Assembly: GCF_001593285.1 (NCBI RefSeq)
Contig: NZ_CP012529.1
Coordinates: forward strand, 3,038,001-3,102,000
Source: Psychrobacter sp. P2G3
GTDB taxonomy: Bacteria; Pseudomonadota; Gammaproteobacteria; Pseudomonadales; Moraxellaceae
DNA length: 64,000 nucleotides
Reading direction: 5' to 3'
The position numbers and the translations under genes are program-made. The notes beneath the pieces are model-generated. The model worked only from the letters and a program-made list of their open reading frames with translations, ran no database searches and had not been told where the DNA came from. Each line of letters starts with the position of its first letter. The stretch's first letter is position 1. Positions 18,042-27,669 of this stretch are shown here, piece by piece.

Positions 18042-19616
18042 CTATTTACCAAGCTGAGCGCGAGTGGTTGAGCGCTTACCTAGATAGCTCAATAGTAATA
18101 ACAGTGCCATGATAAACAAAATAGGATAATTACCAAGACTCATAAACGGGGTGTTACCAACCCGCGCCTGAATATCACCACGTAATACTGTGCGCTCAAA
18201 CTGCGGCGCCCGCTCGACAATACGGCCTTTATGATCAATGATAGCGGTAACGCCAGTGTTAGTTGCGCGCATAAACCAGCGACCATTCTCAAGCGCGCGC
18301 ATCTGTACCATTTGCAGATGTTGCAGTGGGCCTGCTGAAGTACCAAACCAAGCATCGTTTGAGATAGTTAATAAAAAGTCAGTACCGATTGCATTTTTAC
18401 GAGTGGTATCAGGATAAGCAACTTCATAACAAACTGCTGCGCCTAAATTATGTCCACGTACACGTAACGGTGATTGCTGATCACTACCGCGACTATAGCT
18501 CATGATATCTTGGCTGCCAGCTAGATTGGGCAAGATATCTAGCAAGCCTTCAAAGGGAATATACTCACCAAATGGCACTAGACGCTGTTTTTTATACAAG
18601 CCTTCTGCCTCAGCACCCAAGGCAATAACACTATTATAGAATGGTGGATACTTATCGGTACTGGCATCAAATGCTGCTTCATCTTTATAAGGAATACCGG
18701 TCACCCATGTGGTATCAGTAGCATTAGCCATTTTTACCATTTCACTGATAAAGCCAACTGCCTCTGTCTGGAACATAGGGATTGAAGATTCAGGCCAGAG
18801 CACGATATCGCGCCCCCACTCAGTGCTGGTTAAGGTTGCATAAATCTTGAGAGTTTCCACTTGATACTCGGTCAACCATTTGAGGTCTTGTGGAATATTA
18901 CCTTGAATTAATGATACGGATAAATCAGGCGTGCCTTTAGGCTTAGTCCACTGCGGATTGATTAGCCATAGTGCAGTGCTGATAACCAACAGTGCTACAG
19001 AGGCGATGGCATAACCTGCGCGGCGACGCAAAAGCTCCACTATACTGGCTGCTAATAATACTGCGACGAAAGAGACGGCAAATACGCCAGCGACGGGCGC
19101 GAGTGAAGACAACCAATACTGCTTAGTAAAGGCGTAGCCAACGAACAACCACGGAAAACCCGTGAACAGCCACGTTTTCATCCACTCTTGTAGTATCCAA
19201 AGAGCTGCAAAGGATAATGGCTGCTTACCAACCACCCGATTAAATATCAAGGCTAAAAAGCCATGAAATAACCCCATCCCTAGGCCCATCAGCGCAATCA
19301 TAATTAACGCAAGCCATACAGGCGTCGCACCATAAACGTGAATAGAGGTATATAGCCAAAACGCACCAACACACCACAGCCCCGTACCATATGCTTGACC
19401 GATAATAAATGCGCGCTTGCCAGTCATATCCGGCAATAATAGTGCATACAAAATAGCAGGTGAAACCAGTGCTAGTGGCCAGATACCATAAGGCGCGAGT
19501 GCAAATATAAATATCGCACCTGCAAGCCAAGCAATCAAAATAGTTAACCCTAGCGATAGGCGTTTAGGCTTAGTAGGATTCAAACGCTTTTGTAAATCAA
19601 CAGTAGACAGGCGCAT
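18042..19616 (-). CDS. lnt: Apolipoprotein N-acyltransferase
   Basis: This inner-membrane enzyme adds the third acyl chain to the N-terminal cysteine of lipoproteins. The 524-aa protein has about six N-terminal helices, a nitrilase-like periplasmic domain (about 230-480) and a last helix. The Glu-Lys-Cys triad is in WPESSIP (about 276), YKKQRLVPFGEY (about 341) and AAVCYEVAYP (about 395). The loop following the catalytic Lys (RLVPFGEYIPFE) is the family standard. No strong ribosome binding site is visible. It follows corC, the usual neighbour, but a terminator at 19807 suggests separate transcription. Confidence 0.96.
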   Translation of the reverse strand: MRLSTVDLQKRLNPTKPKRLSLGLTILIAWLAGAIFIFALAPYGIWPLALVSPAILYALLLPDMTGKRAFIIGQAYGTGLWCVGAFWLYTSIHVYGATPVWLALIMIALMGLGMGLFHGFLALIFNRVVGKQPLSFAALWILQEWMKTWLFTGFPWLFVGYAFTKQYWLSSLAPVAGVFAVSFVAVLLAASIVELLRRRAGYAIASVALLVISTALWLINPQWTKPKGTPDLSVSLIQGNIPQDLKWLTEYQVETLKIYATLTSTEWGRDIVLWPESSIPMFQTEAVGFISEMVKMANATDTTWVTGIPYKDEAAFDASTDKYPPFYNSVIALGAEAEGLYKKQRLVPFGEYIPFEGLLDILPNLAGSQDIMSYSRGSDQQSPLRVRGHNLGAAVCYEVAYPDTTRKNAIGTDFLLTISNDAWFGTSAGPLQHLQMVQMRALENGRWFMRATNTGVTAIIDHKGRIVERAPQFERTVLRGDIQARVGNTPFMSLGNYPILFIMALLLLLSYLGKRSTTRAQLGK

Positions 19617-19934
19617 AGCAATTATCCAGAATCTTATTATTCAAAACATTAAGTTTGAGGCTTCTTTTTTAACAGTAACCTTTTTTTGACAGATACTGTC
19701 TGACGGCCACTGGCAGTGCTGAAAATTAAATCCGCCCATGATACCAGCCTATACTAATTAATGGGTAAATTTGCGTAGCAAAAATAGTAAATGCCAAAAA
19801 GCAAAAAACACGACCATAGTCGTGTTCTTACCATAAAAGCTTAAACCTAATATATATGCGTACCTTACATACTTTAGATACTAAATCGGTAAATTAATAG
19901 TTGGCAGCCGAGTTCTGGACTGATAGCTGGAAAA
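19617..19934. other. Intergenic region between corC and lnt
   Basis: No coding sequence. It contains the corC terminator at 19803-19826 and AT-rich upstream DNA of lnt. I could not pick a confident promoter for lnt. Confidence 0.5.
19803..19826 (-). terminator. Intrinsic terminator after corC
   Basis: A perfect 8-bp stem AACACGAC/GTCGTGTT has a CATA loop and is followed on the minus strand by a T-run (complement of 19803-19808). Confidence 0.8.
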
Positions 19935-20834
19935 CTAGTGGCTACCTATTAACAGTCGCTGATCGGCAGTGATTTTGGTCAGCTCTAAATTTTGAATAAA
20001 GCGTCCTTCTGCGTCAATGACTTTAATTTCCCAATCATCTATCTGTACGCTCTCACCCTCTAAATCACCCACGTAGCCAAGCGTCTGCATTACAAGGCCA
20101 CCCATGGTATCGACATCGGTATCATCAAAGTGACTACCTAACTCGTCATTACAGTCCTCAATCACTGTAGAGGCTTGCACGCGCCAAGTATTAGGCTTTT
20201 CTGGATGCACAACGATATTATTGATATCACTATCTTCATCAAAGTCATCATGCTCATCGACGATATCACCGACGATTTCTTCTAACAAATCTTCCATCGT
20301 GACCACCCCGCCGAAGTTACCAAACTCATCGACTACAATCGCCATGTGTACTTGGGTGCGCTGCAATGAGCGTAACAAGGTATCAGAACGCGCATTCTCA
20401 TTAATATATAGCGGCTGACGTACCAAGTCTTTTAGACGTTTGCTGTCAATCTTGTCTTCTTGATCGCGCACCATATGCACTAAAATAGGAATCAAGTCTT
20501 TTGCGAGTAAGATACCAATAACCGCATCATCGTCTTGACTGTCAAATACAGGATAGCGTGAATGCGTGGTTTCAAGGATGATATCCATCACTTCAGCAAG
20601 GCTAGTACTTTCATGTAGACCTATCACCTGCGGGCGCGGCGTCATGATTTCACGTACTTGCGTGGCTGGCAAATCCAGTACACCTTCGAGCATGTCGACT
20701 GTATCTGGCTCTAAGAACTGGCGTGAATCTTGTACCAGACGAATCAATTCATCACGGGTTTCGGGGGCGGTCGATAGCCAGCGTTTTAAGCCGCGCATCG
20801 ACCAACTACTCGGGCTTGGAACGTCGTCAGACAT
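19935..20834 (-). CDS. corC: CorC/HlyC-family CBS-domain protein
   Basis: This 299-aa cytosolic protein of the CorC (YbeX) type is linked in enterobacteria to magnesium/cobalt efflux and, more recently, to ribosome metabolism. The N-terminal region is followed by paired CBS domains (about 65-190: VREIMTPRPQVIGL, SRYPVFD, IVVDEFGNFGGVVTMEDLLEEIVGDI). A CorC_HlyC FAD-binding-like C-terminal domain follows (about 205-290). The conserved DEFG and EEIVGDI segments are intact. It lies beside lnt as in many gammaproteobacteria; ybeY is not adjacent. A GAGG lies rather far (14 bases) from the ATG. Confidence 0.92.
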   Translation of the reverse strand: MSDDVPSPSSWSMRGLKRWLSTAPETRDELIRLVQDSRQFLEPDTVDMLEGVLDLPATQVREIMTPRPQVIGLHESTSLAEVMDIILETTHSRYPVFDSQDDDAVIGILLAKDLIPILVHMVRDQEDKIDSKRLKDLVRQPLYINENARSDTLLRSLQRTQVHMAIVVDEFGNFGGVVTMEDLLEEIVGDIVDEHDDFDEDSDINNIVVHPEKPNTWRVQASTVIEDCNDELGSHFDDTDVDTMGGLVMQTLGYVGDLEGESVQIDDWEIKVIDAEGRFIQNLELTKITADQRLLIGSH

Positions 20835-21074
20835 GGCGATGTGATTTAACCTCTTTAGTTAATGATAATTAATATGATAATAAAACGAGTAATGAAGATT
20901 AAAATAATAAATAAAGCTGGCTAACTTATCATTAGAGATAGATAGACCAGTCTAAATTAGCTTCACTTTATCGCAAGCCCACCAGACATTCAACGACAAA
21001 TTTATCCAAATTGTATTGTCAGTGTGTTATAAACTTTGCTATCGTCAACAACTTCACTTATTTAGCTTACACTT

Positions 21075-22355
21075 ATGTCGCTTCGTTCTGTTATTTCTCA
21101 GATTTTATCATCTCTTAAAGCTAACCCTAGCTTGTCGAACAATACGAGCGACAACGTACGCCAACCAAAAAATTGGCGGCATTATGTTGTACATTTTTTG
21201 ATTGCACTGACGCTTATATTATCAGCACTCTGGCTATTAATGTTGCTTGGCTATCAGCTCGGTGCATACAGTCCGGTAACTTGGATAGCGACCATAGTGA
21301 TTGTCGGTTTGCTAGCATCGGTATTGTCCGTAAAATATCGGCCAAAGCTAGCCAATAGGATTATAAATAAAACAACTAACAAAACCATTAATCAAAAAAC
21401 AACCAGTAAATGGCTAACTGGAATATATATGGCGGTTTGGGTAGTCGGCCTTGGTTGGTTTTTCTCTATTGAACCCAAACAAAACCGTGACTGGATGCCC
21501 GAAGTCAGTCAAAGAGTCTCTTATGAGCGCGATGCCACCAACCCCGATTTGATTACGTTTACCAATGTGCGTAACTTTGATTGGCATACTGATGAGGATG
21601 CGACTGAGCACTGGGAGACGCGCACGATTGATATGTCTAAATTGTCCGGTATCGATGTGAGTAACTCTTACTGGATGGGACCGCTGATTGCGCATACTCT
21701 AGTAAGCTTTCGCTTCGAAGATGAGAGACCGCTTGCCTTCTCTTTTGAGATTCGTAAAGAAAACGGCGAGTCGTTTTCGGCACTGGCAGGATTTTTTAGA
21801 CGTTATGAGCTCAGCCTCATTGCCGCTGAAGAGCGCGATATCATTTATACTCGCAGTAATGCGCGCGGTGAGCAAGTTTATTTGTTGCCTGTTAGCCATT
21901 TACAGCAGTCAGAAGTCAAATCATTGTTTGAGTCATACTTAACCGCTGCCGATGAGCTCAATGCAAAGCCCGCTTGGTATAACACCTTAACTAGCAACTG
22001 TACCAATATTATCTTTTATATGGCACGAATTGTCAGTGGTGAACGTCTGCCATGGGATTATCGGATTTGGGTATCTGGCTGGCTACCAAATTATCTTTAC
22101 GACGTCGGAATGCTAGATGCTAATCCCGAGAACGGCGGTCAGCCATGGTCAATGGATATGTGGTATGAGCGTGCTCATATCAATCCAAAGGTAAGAGGTT
22201 TTGATAATCAGGCCAATTTAGATCTAGACGCTAGCGCTAATAGCAATGAGTTTTCTGCCCAAATTCGCCAAGGCATTCCTATCCCGCCGCTAGCTGATTC
22301 GCAGTTAGAGGCTGACGCAGAAGCGAAATCTGCTGCCCAAGCTTCTAGTGATTGA
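21075..22355 (+). CDS. DUF4105 (Lnb-like) membrane protein
   Basis: This 426-aa protein has an N-terminal cytoplasmic stretch, two or three membrane helices (about 38-95 and about 116-133), then a large extracytoplasmic domain. That domain carries the DUF4105 signature: WYNTLTSNCTNIIFYMARI with Cys309 and LPWDYRIWVSGWLPNYLYDVG. DUF4105 is the domain named after the Bacteroides lipoprotein N-acyltransferase Lnb; in proteobacteria its role is largely unassigned. A papain-like Cys is expected to be catalytic. It lies about 1.5 kb from lnt with corC between. The C-terminal 30 residues are Ala/Glu-rich. The start is weakly supported; an internal Met is possible. Confidence 0.8.
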   Translation: MSLRSVISQILSSLKANPSLSNNTSDNVRQPKNWRHYVVHFLIALTLILSALWLLMLLGYQLGAYSPVTWIATIVIVGLLASVLSVKYRPKLANRIINKTTNKTINQKTTSKWLTGIYMAVWVVGLGWFFSIEPKQNRDWMPEVSQRVSYERDATNPDLITFTNVRNFDWHTDEDATEHWETRTIDMSKLSGIDVSNSYWMGPLIAHTLVSFRFEDERPLAFSFEIRKENGESFSALAGFFRRYELSLIAAEERDIIYTRSNARGEQVYLLPVSHLQQSEVKSLFESYLTAADELNAKPAWYNTLTSNCTNIIFYMARIVSGERLPWDYRIWVSGWLPNYLYDVGMLDANPENGGQPWSMDMWYERAHINPKVRGFDNQANLDLDASANSNEFSAQIRQGIPIPPLADSQLEADAEAKSAAQASSD

Positions 22356-22400
22356 GGTTTTTAGTAACTAAGACTTTCGATAAATAAACCTTCAAGTTAA

Positions 22401-22958
22401 CTAAGGCTTCACCCAATTAACGACTCGCGTCTCCATCTCTTCATCAGACATTCCACTCTCGGAGACGCAGCGCCCTGCCACCCCTATGTTAGCAGCGCGC
22501 ATTTGCTGCTGCGTTACTACCGCATCTTGAGTTAATAGCAGATGCCAATCCGGTAATGCCTGACCTTTATATAAACGCTTATATGCACAATGGGCTGGCA
22601 GCCACATCATGTTCGGCAAATTCTCAATCGTTAATTGAATACAGTCTGGCACGTACTCTTGGCGTGCAGCATAATGCTTGCAATAGCCCGTCGCACAGTC
22701 CATTAGCTGGCAAGTCACATCCGTATACTCGACCAGTTCTTCGTCGTCATCATTGTCAATGTACTTAATTAAGCAGCAACTGCCGCAGCCATCACACAAG
22801 GCTTCCCACTCACTATGGTTTAATTCAGACAGCTTAAACTGGGTCCAAAACTGTGGACGTAGCGCCGCATCATTTGCCTCACCTGATTGTGTATCAGATG
22901 TTATATCAGATGCTTTCTCTGAAAATGAACTTGATTGATGTAACAAATTTAGCCTCAT
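22401..22958 (-). CDS. YcgN/UPF0260-family cysteine-cluster protein
   Basis: This 185-aa cytosolic protein of the UPF0260 (YcgN) type is part of the CxxxCxxCC zinc/iron-chelating domain group. The cluster CDGCGSCCLIKY begins near residue 57. It is followed by CQLMDCATGYCKHYAARQEYVPDC, giving a set of eight conserved cysteines. Then come LPAHCAYKRLYKGQALPDWHLL and the family ending on GRCVSESG...RVVNWVKP. The N-terminal 35 residues are Ser-rich and poorly conserved in type. The function is unknown in the family; a bound metal is likely. It is convergent with the DUF4105 gene, 45 bases apart. Confidence 0.9.
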   Translation of the reverse strand: MRLNLLHQSSSFSEKASDITSDTQSGEANDAALRPQFWTQFKLSELNHSEWEALCDGCGSCCLIKYIDNDDDEELVEYTDVTCQLMDCATGYCKHYAARQEYVPDCIQLTIENLPNMMWLPAHCAYKRLYKGQALPDWHLLLTQDAVVTQQQMRAANIGVAGRCVSESGMSDEEMETRVVNWVKP

Positions 22959-23263
22959 AGAATTACAGTAGCGTTTTATAGAGTCGCAGTATCATTTTGA
23001 TAAACAGCGTTACAGTATTATAGCTGTTTTTGTTGGTCGCGGGCGTTAAGGTAGAACGAGTCAGACAATTGAAAACGTACAAATATAGTCGATCTACTAA
23101 AAAATACAGTGCTACTGGGTTAAATTTTGCGCAGCCTCTGTCTGCGTAGGCACAGCAAGCAAGGAAAAATTATCCGTGTAGCACACTATAATAATTGTAC
23201 TTTTTTTATCTAAGATTAACTATACAACTAAATAAAACTCACAATATAAAAAAGGACAACAAT
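22959..23263. other. Divergent intergenic region
   Basis: No coding sequence. It separates the UPF0260 gene (minus) from the dienelactone hydrolase gene (plus). A TATAAT at 23187-23192 is a possible -10 box for the hydrolase, but its -35 partner is poor. Confidence 0.4.
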
Positions 23264-24001
23264 ATGTCAATTAAGACCTTTGAATTGATAAGTACCACTG
23301 AAAATGGCATTGAACTAATTAGCTATGTTGCGCTGCCAGAAGACGCCTCAGATGAAAATCCTGTCGCTGGCATTCTAGTCGCACCTGAATGGTGGGGCGT
23401 GGTCGATCATCCTAAAACAATCACTGAAAATCTGGCTAAAGCAGGTTATGCTGCCGTGGCAATGGATGTCTACGGCGAAGGTAAACTGACCTCTGATGCA
23501 GCTCAGGCTAATATGTGGATGGAGCAAGTGCTCGAAGATCAAGACATGCTGATGGCGCGTTGCCGCTTGATTCTTAACGACTTTAGCGACCAAATGGCAG
23601 TCAATGGCGATAATTTAGGCGCGATTGGCTATTGCTTCGGTGGTAAAGTTGTCCTCGATATGGCACGCGAAGGCATGCCATTAAAAGCAGTTGCAACCTT
23701 CCATGGCAACCCATCAGCAAAACAGCCAGCGGACGACAAATTCAAGGCTAAAGTATTGGTCGCCCACGGTCGCGATGATTCAATGGTATCAATGGACGCT
23801 ATCGAAGGTCTGAAATCTGAGCTAGATGCTGCTGATGTTGATTATACTGTTGATGTATACGATAACGCCAAGCATGGCTTTACCAACCCGCATGCAGATG
23901 AGCGCGCAGCCAAGAATGATGTAGATCTTGGCTACAATGAAGCCGCTGCCAAGCAAAGCTGGGAAAATATGCTAGAGTTTATGAAAGCTAATTTAGGTTA
24001 A
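23264..24001 (+). CDS. Dienelactone hydrolase family protein
   Basis: This is a cytosolic alpha/beta hydrolase of the dienelactone hydrolase family (245 aa from the chosen start). The Cys-Asp-His triad is visible: Cys124 in IGYCFGG, Asp in HGRDDSMV and His in KHGFTNP. The conserved Glu42 lies in APEWWG. The start at 23264 is chosen because AAGGAC precedes it; an upstream in-frame start at 23195 would add a hydrophobic 23-residue stretch without a binding site. No chlorocatechol pathway genes are nearby, so a general carboxylesterase role is more likely than aromatic degradation. Confidence 0.9.
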   Translation: MSIKTFELISTTENGIELISYVALPEDASDENPVAGILVAPEWWGVVDHPKTITENLAKAGYAAVAMDVYGEGKLTSDAAQANMWMEQVLEDQDMLMARCRLILNDFSDQMAVNGDNLGAIGYCFGGKVVLDMAREGMPLKAVATFHGNPSAKQPADDKFKAKVLVAHGRDDSMVSMDAIEGLKSELDAADVDYTVDVYDNAKHGFTNPHADERAAKNDVDLGYNEAAAKQSWENMLEFMKANLG

Positions 24002-24061
24002 TGCTTTAACAGTTTAAATTAACAAAGCCTTCTAGCTTAACAAGAACTTGAGTAAAAATTT

Positions 24062-24094
24062 AGCAGAGTATGCTGGTCATACTCTGCTTTTTTG
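24062..24094 (+). terminator. Intrinsic terminator after the dienelactone hydrolase gene
   Basis: A perfect 11-bp stem AGCAGAGTATG/CATACTCTGCT (24062-24072, 24078-24088) has a 5-base loop and is followed by six Ts. Confidence 0.92.
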
Positions 24095-24312
24095 TGCGAA
24101 AAATTATTATCGATAGTATAAAACTATATCTGACTTCGGCTTTTTTCAATTCAAAATTCCTATAGTAAGACGCTTGAGCAAATTAAAATAAAACGAGCAA
24201 TCTACTTTAGGTGCATTCAACTTCTCATTGTGTAGTAAACTTAACCTCATCACAAAAGTAAAAACCTATTGTCTTACTTTTGGCACTCCATTTAAAGAAG
24301 GTTGTTATATCA

Positions 24313-25266
24313 ATGAGTAATGCTAGTATCCAGTGGTTCCCTGGACATATGAATAAAGCCCGTAACGAGATTAAAGAAATTATGCCAGAGATGGATGTGG
24401 TCATCGAAGTCATTGATGCTCGCATTCCATACAGTAGTGAAAACCCTATGGTAGCAGCGCTACGTGGACAAAAACCTGTCATCAAAATCCTCAATAAAGC
24501 AGACCTTGCCGACTCCAATCAAACGCAAGCGTGGATTGAGTATTTAGAAAGTCAGGATCAAGTAAAAGCCATAGCCTGTGACGATAACAAGTCCAGCGAA
24601 GTGAAACGCATCGTACAGATATGTAAGCAGTTAATGCCTAACAAAGTAGGCACTGGTAGGCAAATTAAGGTGCTTATCATGGGCATACCAAACGTTGGTA
24701 AATCGACTTTGATTAACAGTCTAGCTGGACGTAGTATTGCCAAAACTGGCGATGAACCTGCCGTTACTAAGTCACAGCAGCTGATCAAAATCGATGATGA
24801 CATCATGCTCTATGATACGCCTGGCATGCTATGGCCAAAAATTGAAAACCCAAATTCAGGCTATCGCTTGGCTGCCACGGGTGGCATTAAAGACACAGCT
24901 TTTGATTTTGCTGATGTGGCTGGGTACACCGCTGAATATTTAATTGGGGCATATCCTGAGCTGCTTAAAGAACGTTATAAAGTTGAAGATTTACCAAAGA
25001 CTGATTGGGAGTTTTTCGAAGTTGCTGGACGTAACCGAGGATTGCTAAAAAGAGGCGGCATCGTTGATACTTACCGTATGTCTGAGATTTTAGTGAATGA
25101 GCTACGCAGTGGCACACTGGGACGCATTACGTTAGAGACGCCAAAAATGCGGGAAGCGGAGCTATTATTGGTAGAAGAGATACGCGCACAAGCGGAAGCC
25201 AAAAAAGAGGCTAAGTTAGAGGAAAAGCGTTTACGTAAAAAACGTGCGCGCAAGAATCGGAAGTAG
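24313..25266 (+). CDS. rbgA: Circularly permuted GTPase, RbgA/YlqF type
   Basis: This is a ribosome-assembly GTPase of the YlqF/RbgA group, which acts in maturation of the large subunit. The 317-aa protein shows the circularly permuted order of G motifs: NKAD (G4, 61-64) comes before GIPNVGKST (G1, 124-132) and DTPG (G3, 168-171). The opening QWFPGHMNKARNEI is the family hallmark. The C-terminal tail is strongly basic (KKEAKLEEKRLRKKRARK), fitting rRNA contact. ATG at 24313 is preferred to the upstream TTG at 24280. The symbol is by similarity to Bacillus; in gammaproteobacteria the gene is often unnamed. Confidence 0.9.
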   Translation: MSNASIQWFPGHMNKARNEIKEIMPEMDVVIEVIDARIPYSSENPMVAALRGQKPVIKILNKADLADSNQTQAWIEYLESQDQVKAIACDDNKSSEVKRIVQICKQLMPNKVGTGRQIKVLIMGIPNVGKSTLINSLAGRSIAKTGDEPAVTKSQQLIKIDDDIMLYDTPGMLWPKIENPNSGYRLAATGGIKDTAFDFADVAGYTAEYLIGAYPELLKERYKVEDLPKTDWEFFEVAGRNRGLLKRGGIVDTYRMSEILVNELRSGTLGRITLETPKMREAELLLVEEIRAQAEAKKEAKLEEKRLRKKRARKNRK

Positions 25267-25306
25267 AGCTGGTGTTCACTTAGAACTCATCAGTATTTTA
25301 TAAAGA

Positions 25307-25332
25307 AATGAGCCAAACTTGGCTCATTTTAA
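25307..25332 (+). terminator. Intrinsic terminator after the RbgA-type gene
   Basis: A perfect 9-bp stem AATGAGCCA/TGGCTCATT (25307-25315, 25320-25328) has a 4-base loop, with a short T stretch at the end. Confidence 0.8.
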
Positions 25333-25488
25333 AGTAATACTTACTTTTTATTATTGGAAATATTTCTTAAATGATATTTTCGAGCTATTTTTATCATAAC
25401 CTATTCTCTTGCATCAACCCTTACCACACCCCATAAATCACCTTAATCATAAATTCTATATTCATTTTTTGATTTACAAGGAATACTC

Positions 25489-26736
25489 TTGCCTACTCAT
25501 TTTTCTCAGTCATCTAATTCTCTCGACTCCTTCGCCCCACGCCTACTTGACTGGTTCGAAACGAACGGTCGCCACGATTTACCTTGGCAGCAGCACCAAA
25601 CTGATACTCCCAATCCTTATGTCGTTTGGTTATCGGAAGTCATGCTACAACAGACGCAAGTAACGACTGTACTGCCCTACTTCGCGCGTTTTATGGACAC
25701 CTTTCCGACAGTGCAAGATTTAGCGGAAGCAGAGTGGGATACAGTGGCGGAGCATTGGGCGGGTTTAGGCTATTATGCTCGCGCACGGAATTTGCATAAA
25801 GGCGCAAAGCAGTTGGTCGAGATAATTGATGAGACGGGCGACTTTCCGCAAACCTTAGCAGGTTGGGAAGCGATATCTGGTGTTGGGCCTTCTACCGCTG
25901 GCGCGATTATGGCGATGGGACTGCATCGTTATGGCGTCATCTGTGATGGTAACGTTAAACGAGTGCTGACGCGCTGGGCGGCGATTGACGGTGACATTAC
26001 TAAGTCTGCCACCACTAAAGAGCTATGGGCATTGGCAGAGCGTTTAACCCCTAGAGAGAGTTCAGGGCTATTTGCGCAAGCCATGATGGATATGGGCGCA
26101 ACCTTATGTACGCGTAGCAAGCCTGCTTGCCTATTGTGTCCACTACAGGATGATTGCTTGGCACATGCGCAAGGTCGCGAAACCGATTATCCAGTCAAAG
26201 CAAAAAAACAACCCAAACCAAGCAAGTTTAGCAATGCCCTACTTATTCAAAGTGTAGACGGTGGCATACTGTGGTTACAGCGCCCTGATAACGGCATTTG
26301 GGGTGGATTATGGAGTTTGCCGCTACAATTTGTAGAGAAAGTTGATGGCAAAGCTAGTGGCAAAATGACTGATAAAAAACAAGTTGCGAACGACGATAAG
26401 CTATTGGCTGTGCCAAGTGACGTACGTAGCAATGAGAAAATATATGAAGCGGAATTTACTACCGCTGAGCAAATTATCCATGAATGGCTAGCAAAGAACG
26501 AATTAGTAACAAAATCAATCAGTAACTCTTTATTGGATGACGCACCGATTAAGCATTCACTGACTCACTTTCATTGGTATTTGACACCGCGTCAGCTAGC
26601 AATCGATGCTACAAAAATAGTCGAGTTAAATGGCAAACTAAGCGCTGCAGAAATAGAATTTAAATGGCTAACTGCGCAGCAAGCTGAGGACAGCTTAGGT
26701 TTACCGCGCGCAATGGGAAAAATTATAGAAGGTTAG
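25489..26736 (+). CDS. mutY: A/G-specific adenine glycosylase
   Basis: This enzyme removes adenine mispaired with 8-oxoguanine. The 415-aa protein has the helix-hairpin-helix ISGVGPSTAGAIM, the catalytic Asp segment VICDGNVKRVLTR, and the 4Fe-4S ligands in CTRSKPACLLCPLQDDC. A C-terminal Nudix-like 8-oxoG recognition domain (about 240-410) follows. The first catalytic Glu is in VMLQQTQV context (LSEVMLQQTQV). The start is TTG, with AAGGA nine bases upstream. The C-terminal domain contains a charged insertion (about 285-320) that lengthens it relative to E. coli (350 aa). Confidence 0.96.
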   Translation: MPTHFSQSSNSLDSFAPRLLDWFETNGRHDLPWQQHQTDTPNPYVVWLSEVMLQQTQVTTVLPYFARFMDTFPTVQDLAEAEWDTVAEHWAGLGYYARARNLHKGAKQLVEIIDETGDFPQTLAGWEAISGVGPSTAGAIMAMGLHRYGVICDGNVKRVLTRWAAIDGDITKSATTKELWALAERLTPRESSGLFAQAMMDMGATLCTRSKPACLLCPLQDDCLAHAQGRETDYPVKAKKQPKPSKFSNALLIQSVDGGILWLQRPDNGIWGGLWSLPLQFVEKVDGKASGKMTDKKQVANDDKLLAVPSDVRSNEKIYEAEFTTAEQIIHEWLAKNELVTKSISNSLLDDAPIKHSLTHFHWYLTPRQLAIDATKIVELNGKLSAAEIEFKWLTAQQAEDSLGLPRAMGKIIEG

Positions 26737-26766
26737 AATTTAGCGTAGAGCTAAGTTTAAGACTTT

Positions 26767-27669
26767 TTAAGACTTAGGCACTCGCAAGCGCATGAGCCCT
26801 TCTTGCTGTACGGTGGCGACCAGCTTGCCATCTTGCCAAAACTGACCATGATTGAGCCCCATAGCATTGGATGTCGTATCACTCCACATGTCATATAACA
26901 GCCAATCATTTATATCAAAACTGCGGTGGAAGTGCATTGAATGATCAATGCTAGCCGCTTGTAGACCGCTAGTCATAAAGCTGACGCCATGAGACATGAG
27001 CCCTGTTCCCACCAAATAAAAATCAGAGGAAAACGCCAAGAGCGCTTGCTGTATAGCAACTGGCTGCGTGCCCAATTCACGAATACGTAACCAGTTGGCT
27101 TGCTTAGGTTTCGTTGGCTCTGGATGTATAGGATCGCGTGGCTTGACAGGCTTAATCTCCACATGACGACGACGCATAAAACGAGCTTTAAGCGCATCTG
27201 GCACTTTGCCAACATAGCCTTCTTTTAAATCTTGCTCAGTCTGTAGATCTTCAGGTGGTGGATAAACGGGCATATTTTCTTGATACTCCAAACCGTCTTC
27301 CATCGGTGCAAATGAAGCAATCATCGAAAATATTACTTGTTCAACAGGTGGCTTACCACGTGCTTGCTTATATTGAATCGCTGTTACTTCACGTGCTGAC
27401 AAGCTACGACCATCACGCAAACGTCTTACTTTGTAAATCACTGGCTGATTGATATCACCGCCACGCAAAAAATACCCATGTAACGAATGGCAAGGCTTAT
27501 CCGTATCAAGTGTTTGGGCAGCAGCCATTATGGCTTGAGCCAGTACTTGCCCGCCAAATATACGTGCACCAACGTAATCATGGCTTTTGCCTTCAAATAC
27601 ATCAGGACTGACCTCGATAAGCGCTACCGTAGCGAGCAACTCATCAATCAATTGTGAATAATCAGACAT
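26767..27669 (-). CDS. tesB: Acyl-CoA thioesterase II
   Basis: This enzyme hydrolyses acyl-CoAs to free acids and CoA. The 300-aa protein is a double hotdog. The first hotdog includes YVGARIFGGQVLAQAIMAA and HSLHGYFLRGGD. The second includes the catalytic Asp in LQAASIDHSMHFHR, and the DYLLYDMWS-like segment appears as DWLLYDMWSDTTS. Near the end GLNHGQFWQDGKLVATVQQEGLMR contains the conserved Gln. Length and order match E. coli TesB. It is a single gene, convergent with mutY at a spacing of 30 bases. Confidence 0.95.
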   Translation of the reverse strand: MSDYSQLIDELLATVALIEVSPDVFEGKSHDYVGARIFGGQVLAQAIMAAAQTLDTDKPCHSLHGYFLRGGDINQPVIYKVRRLRDGRSLSAREVTAIQYKQARGKPPVEQVIFSMIASFAPMEDGLEYQENMPVYPPPEDLQTEQDLKEGYVGKVPDALKARFMRRRHVEIKPVKPRDPIHPEPTKPKQANWLRIRELGTQPVAIQQALLAFSSDFYLVGTGLMSHGVSFMTSGLQAASIDHSMHFHRSFDINDWLLYDMWSDTTSNAMGLNHGQFWQDGKLVATVQQEGLMRLRVPKS

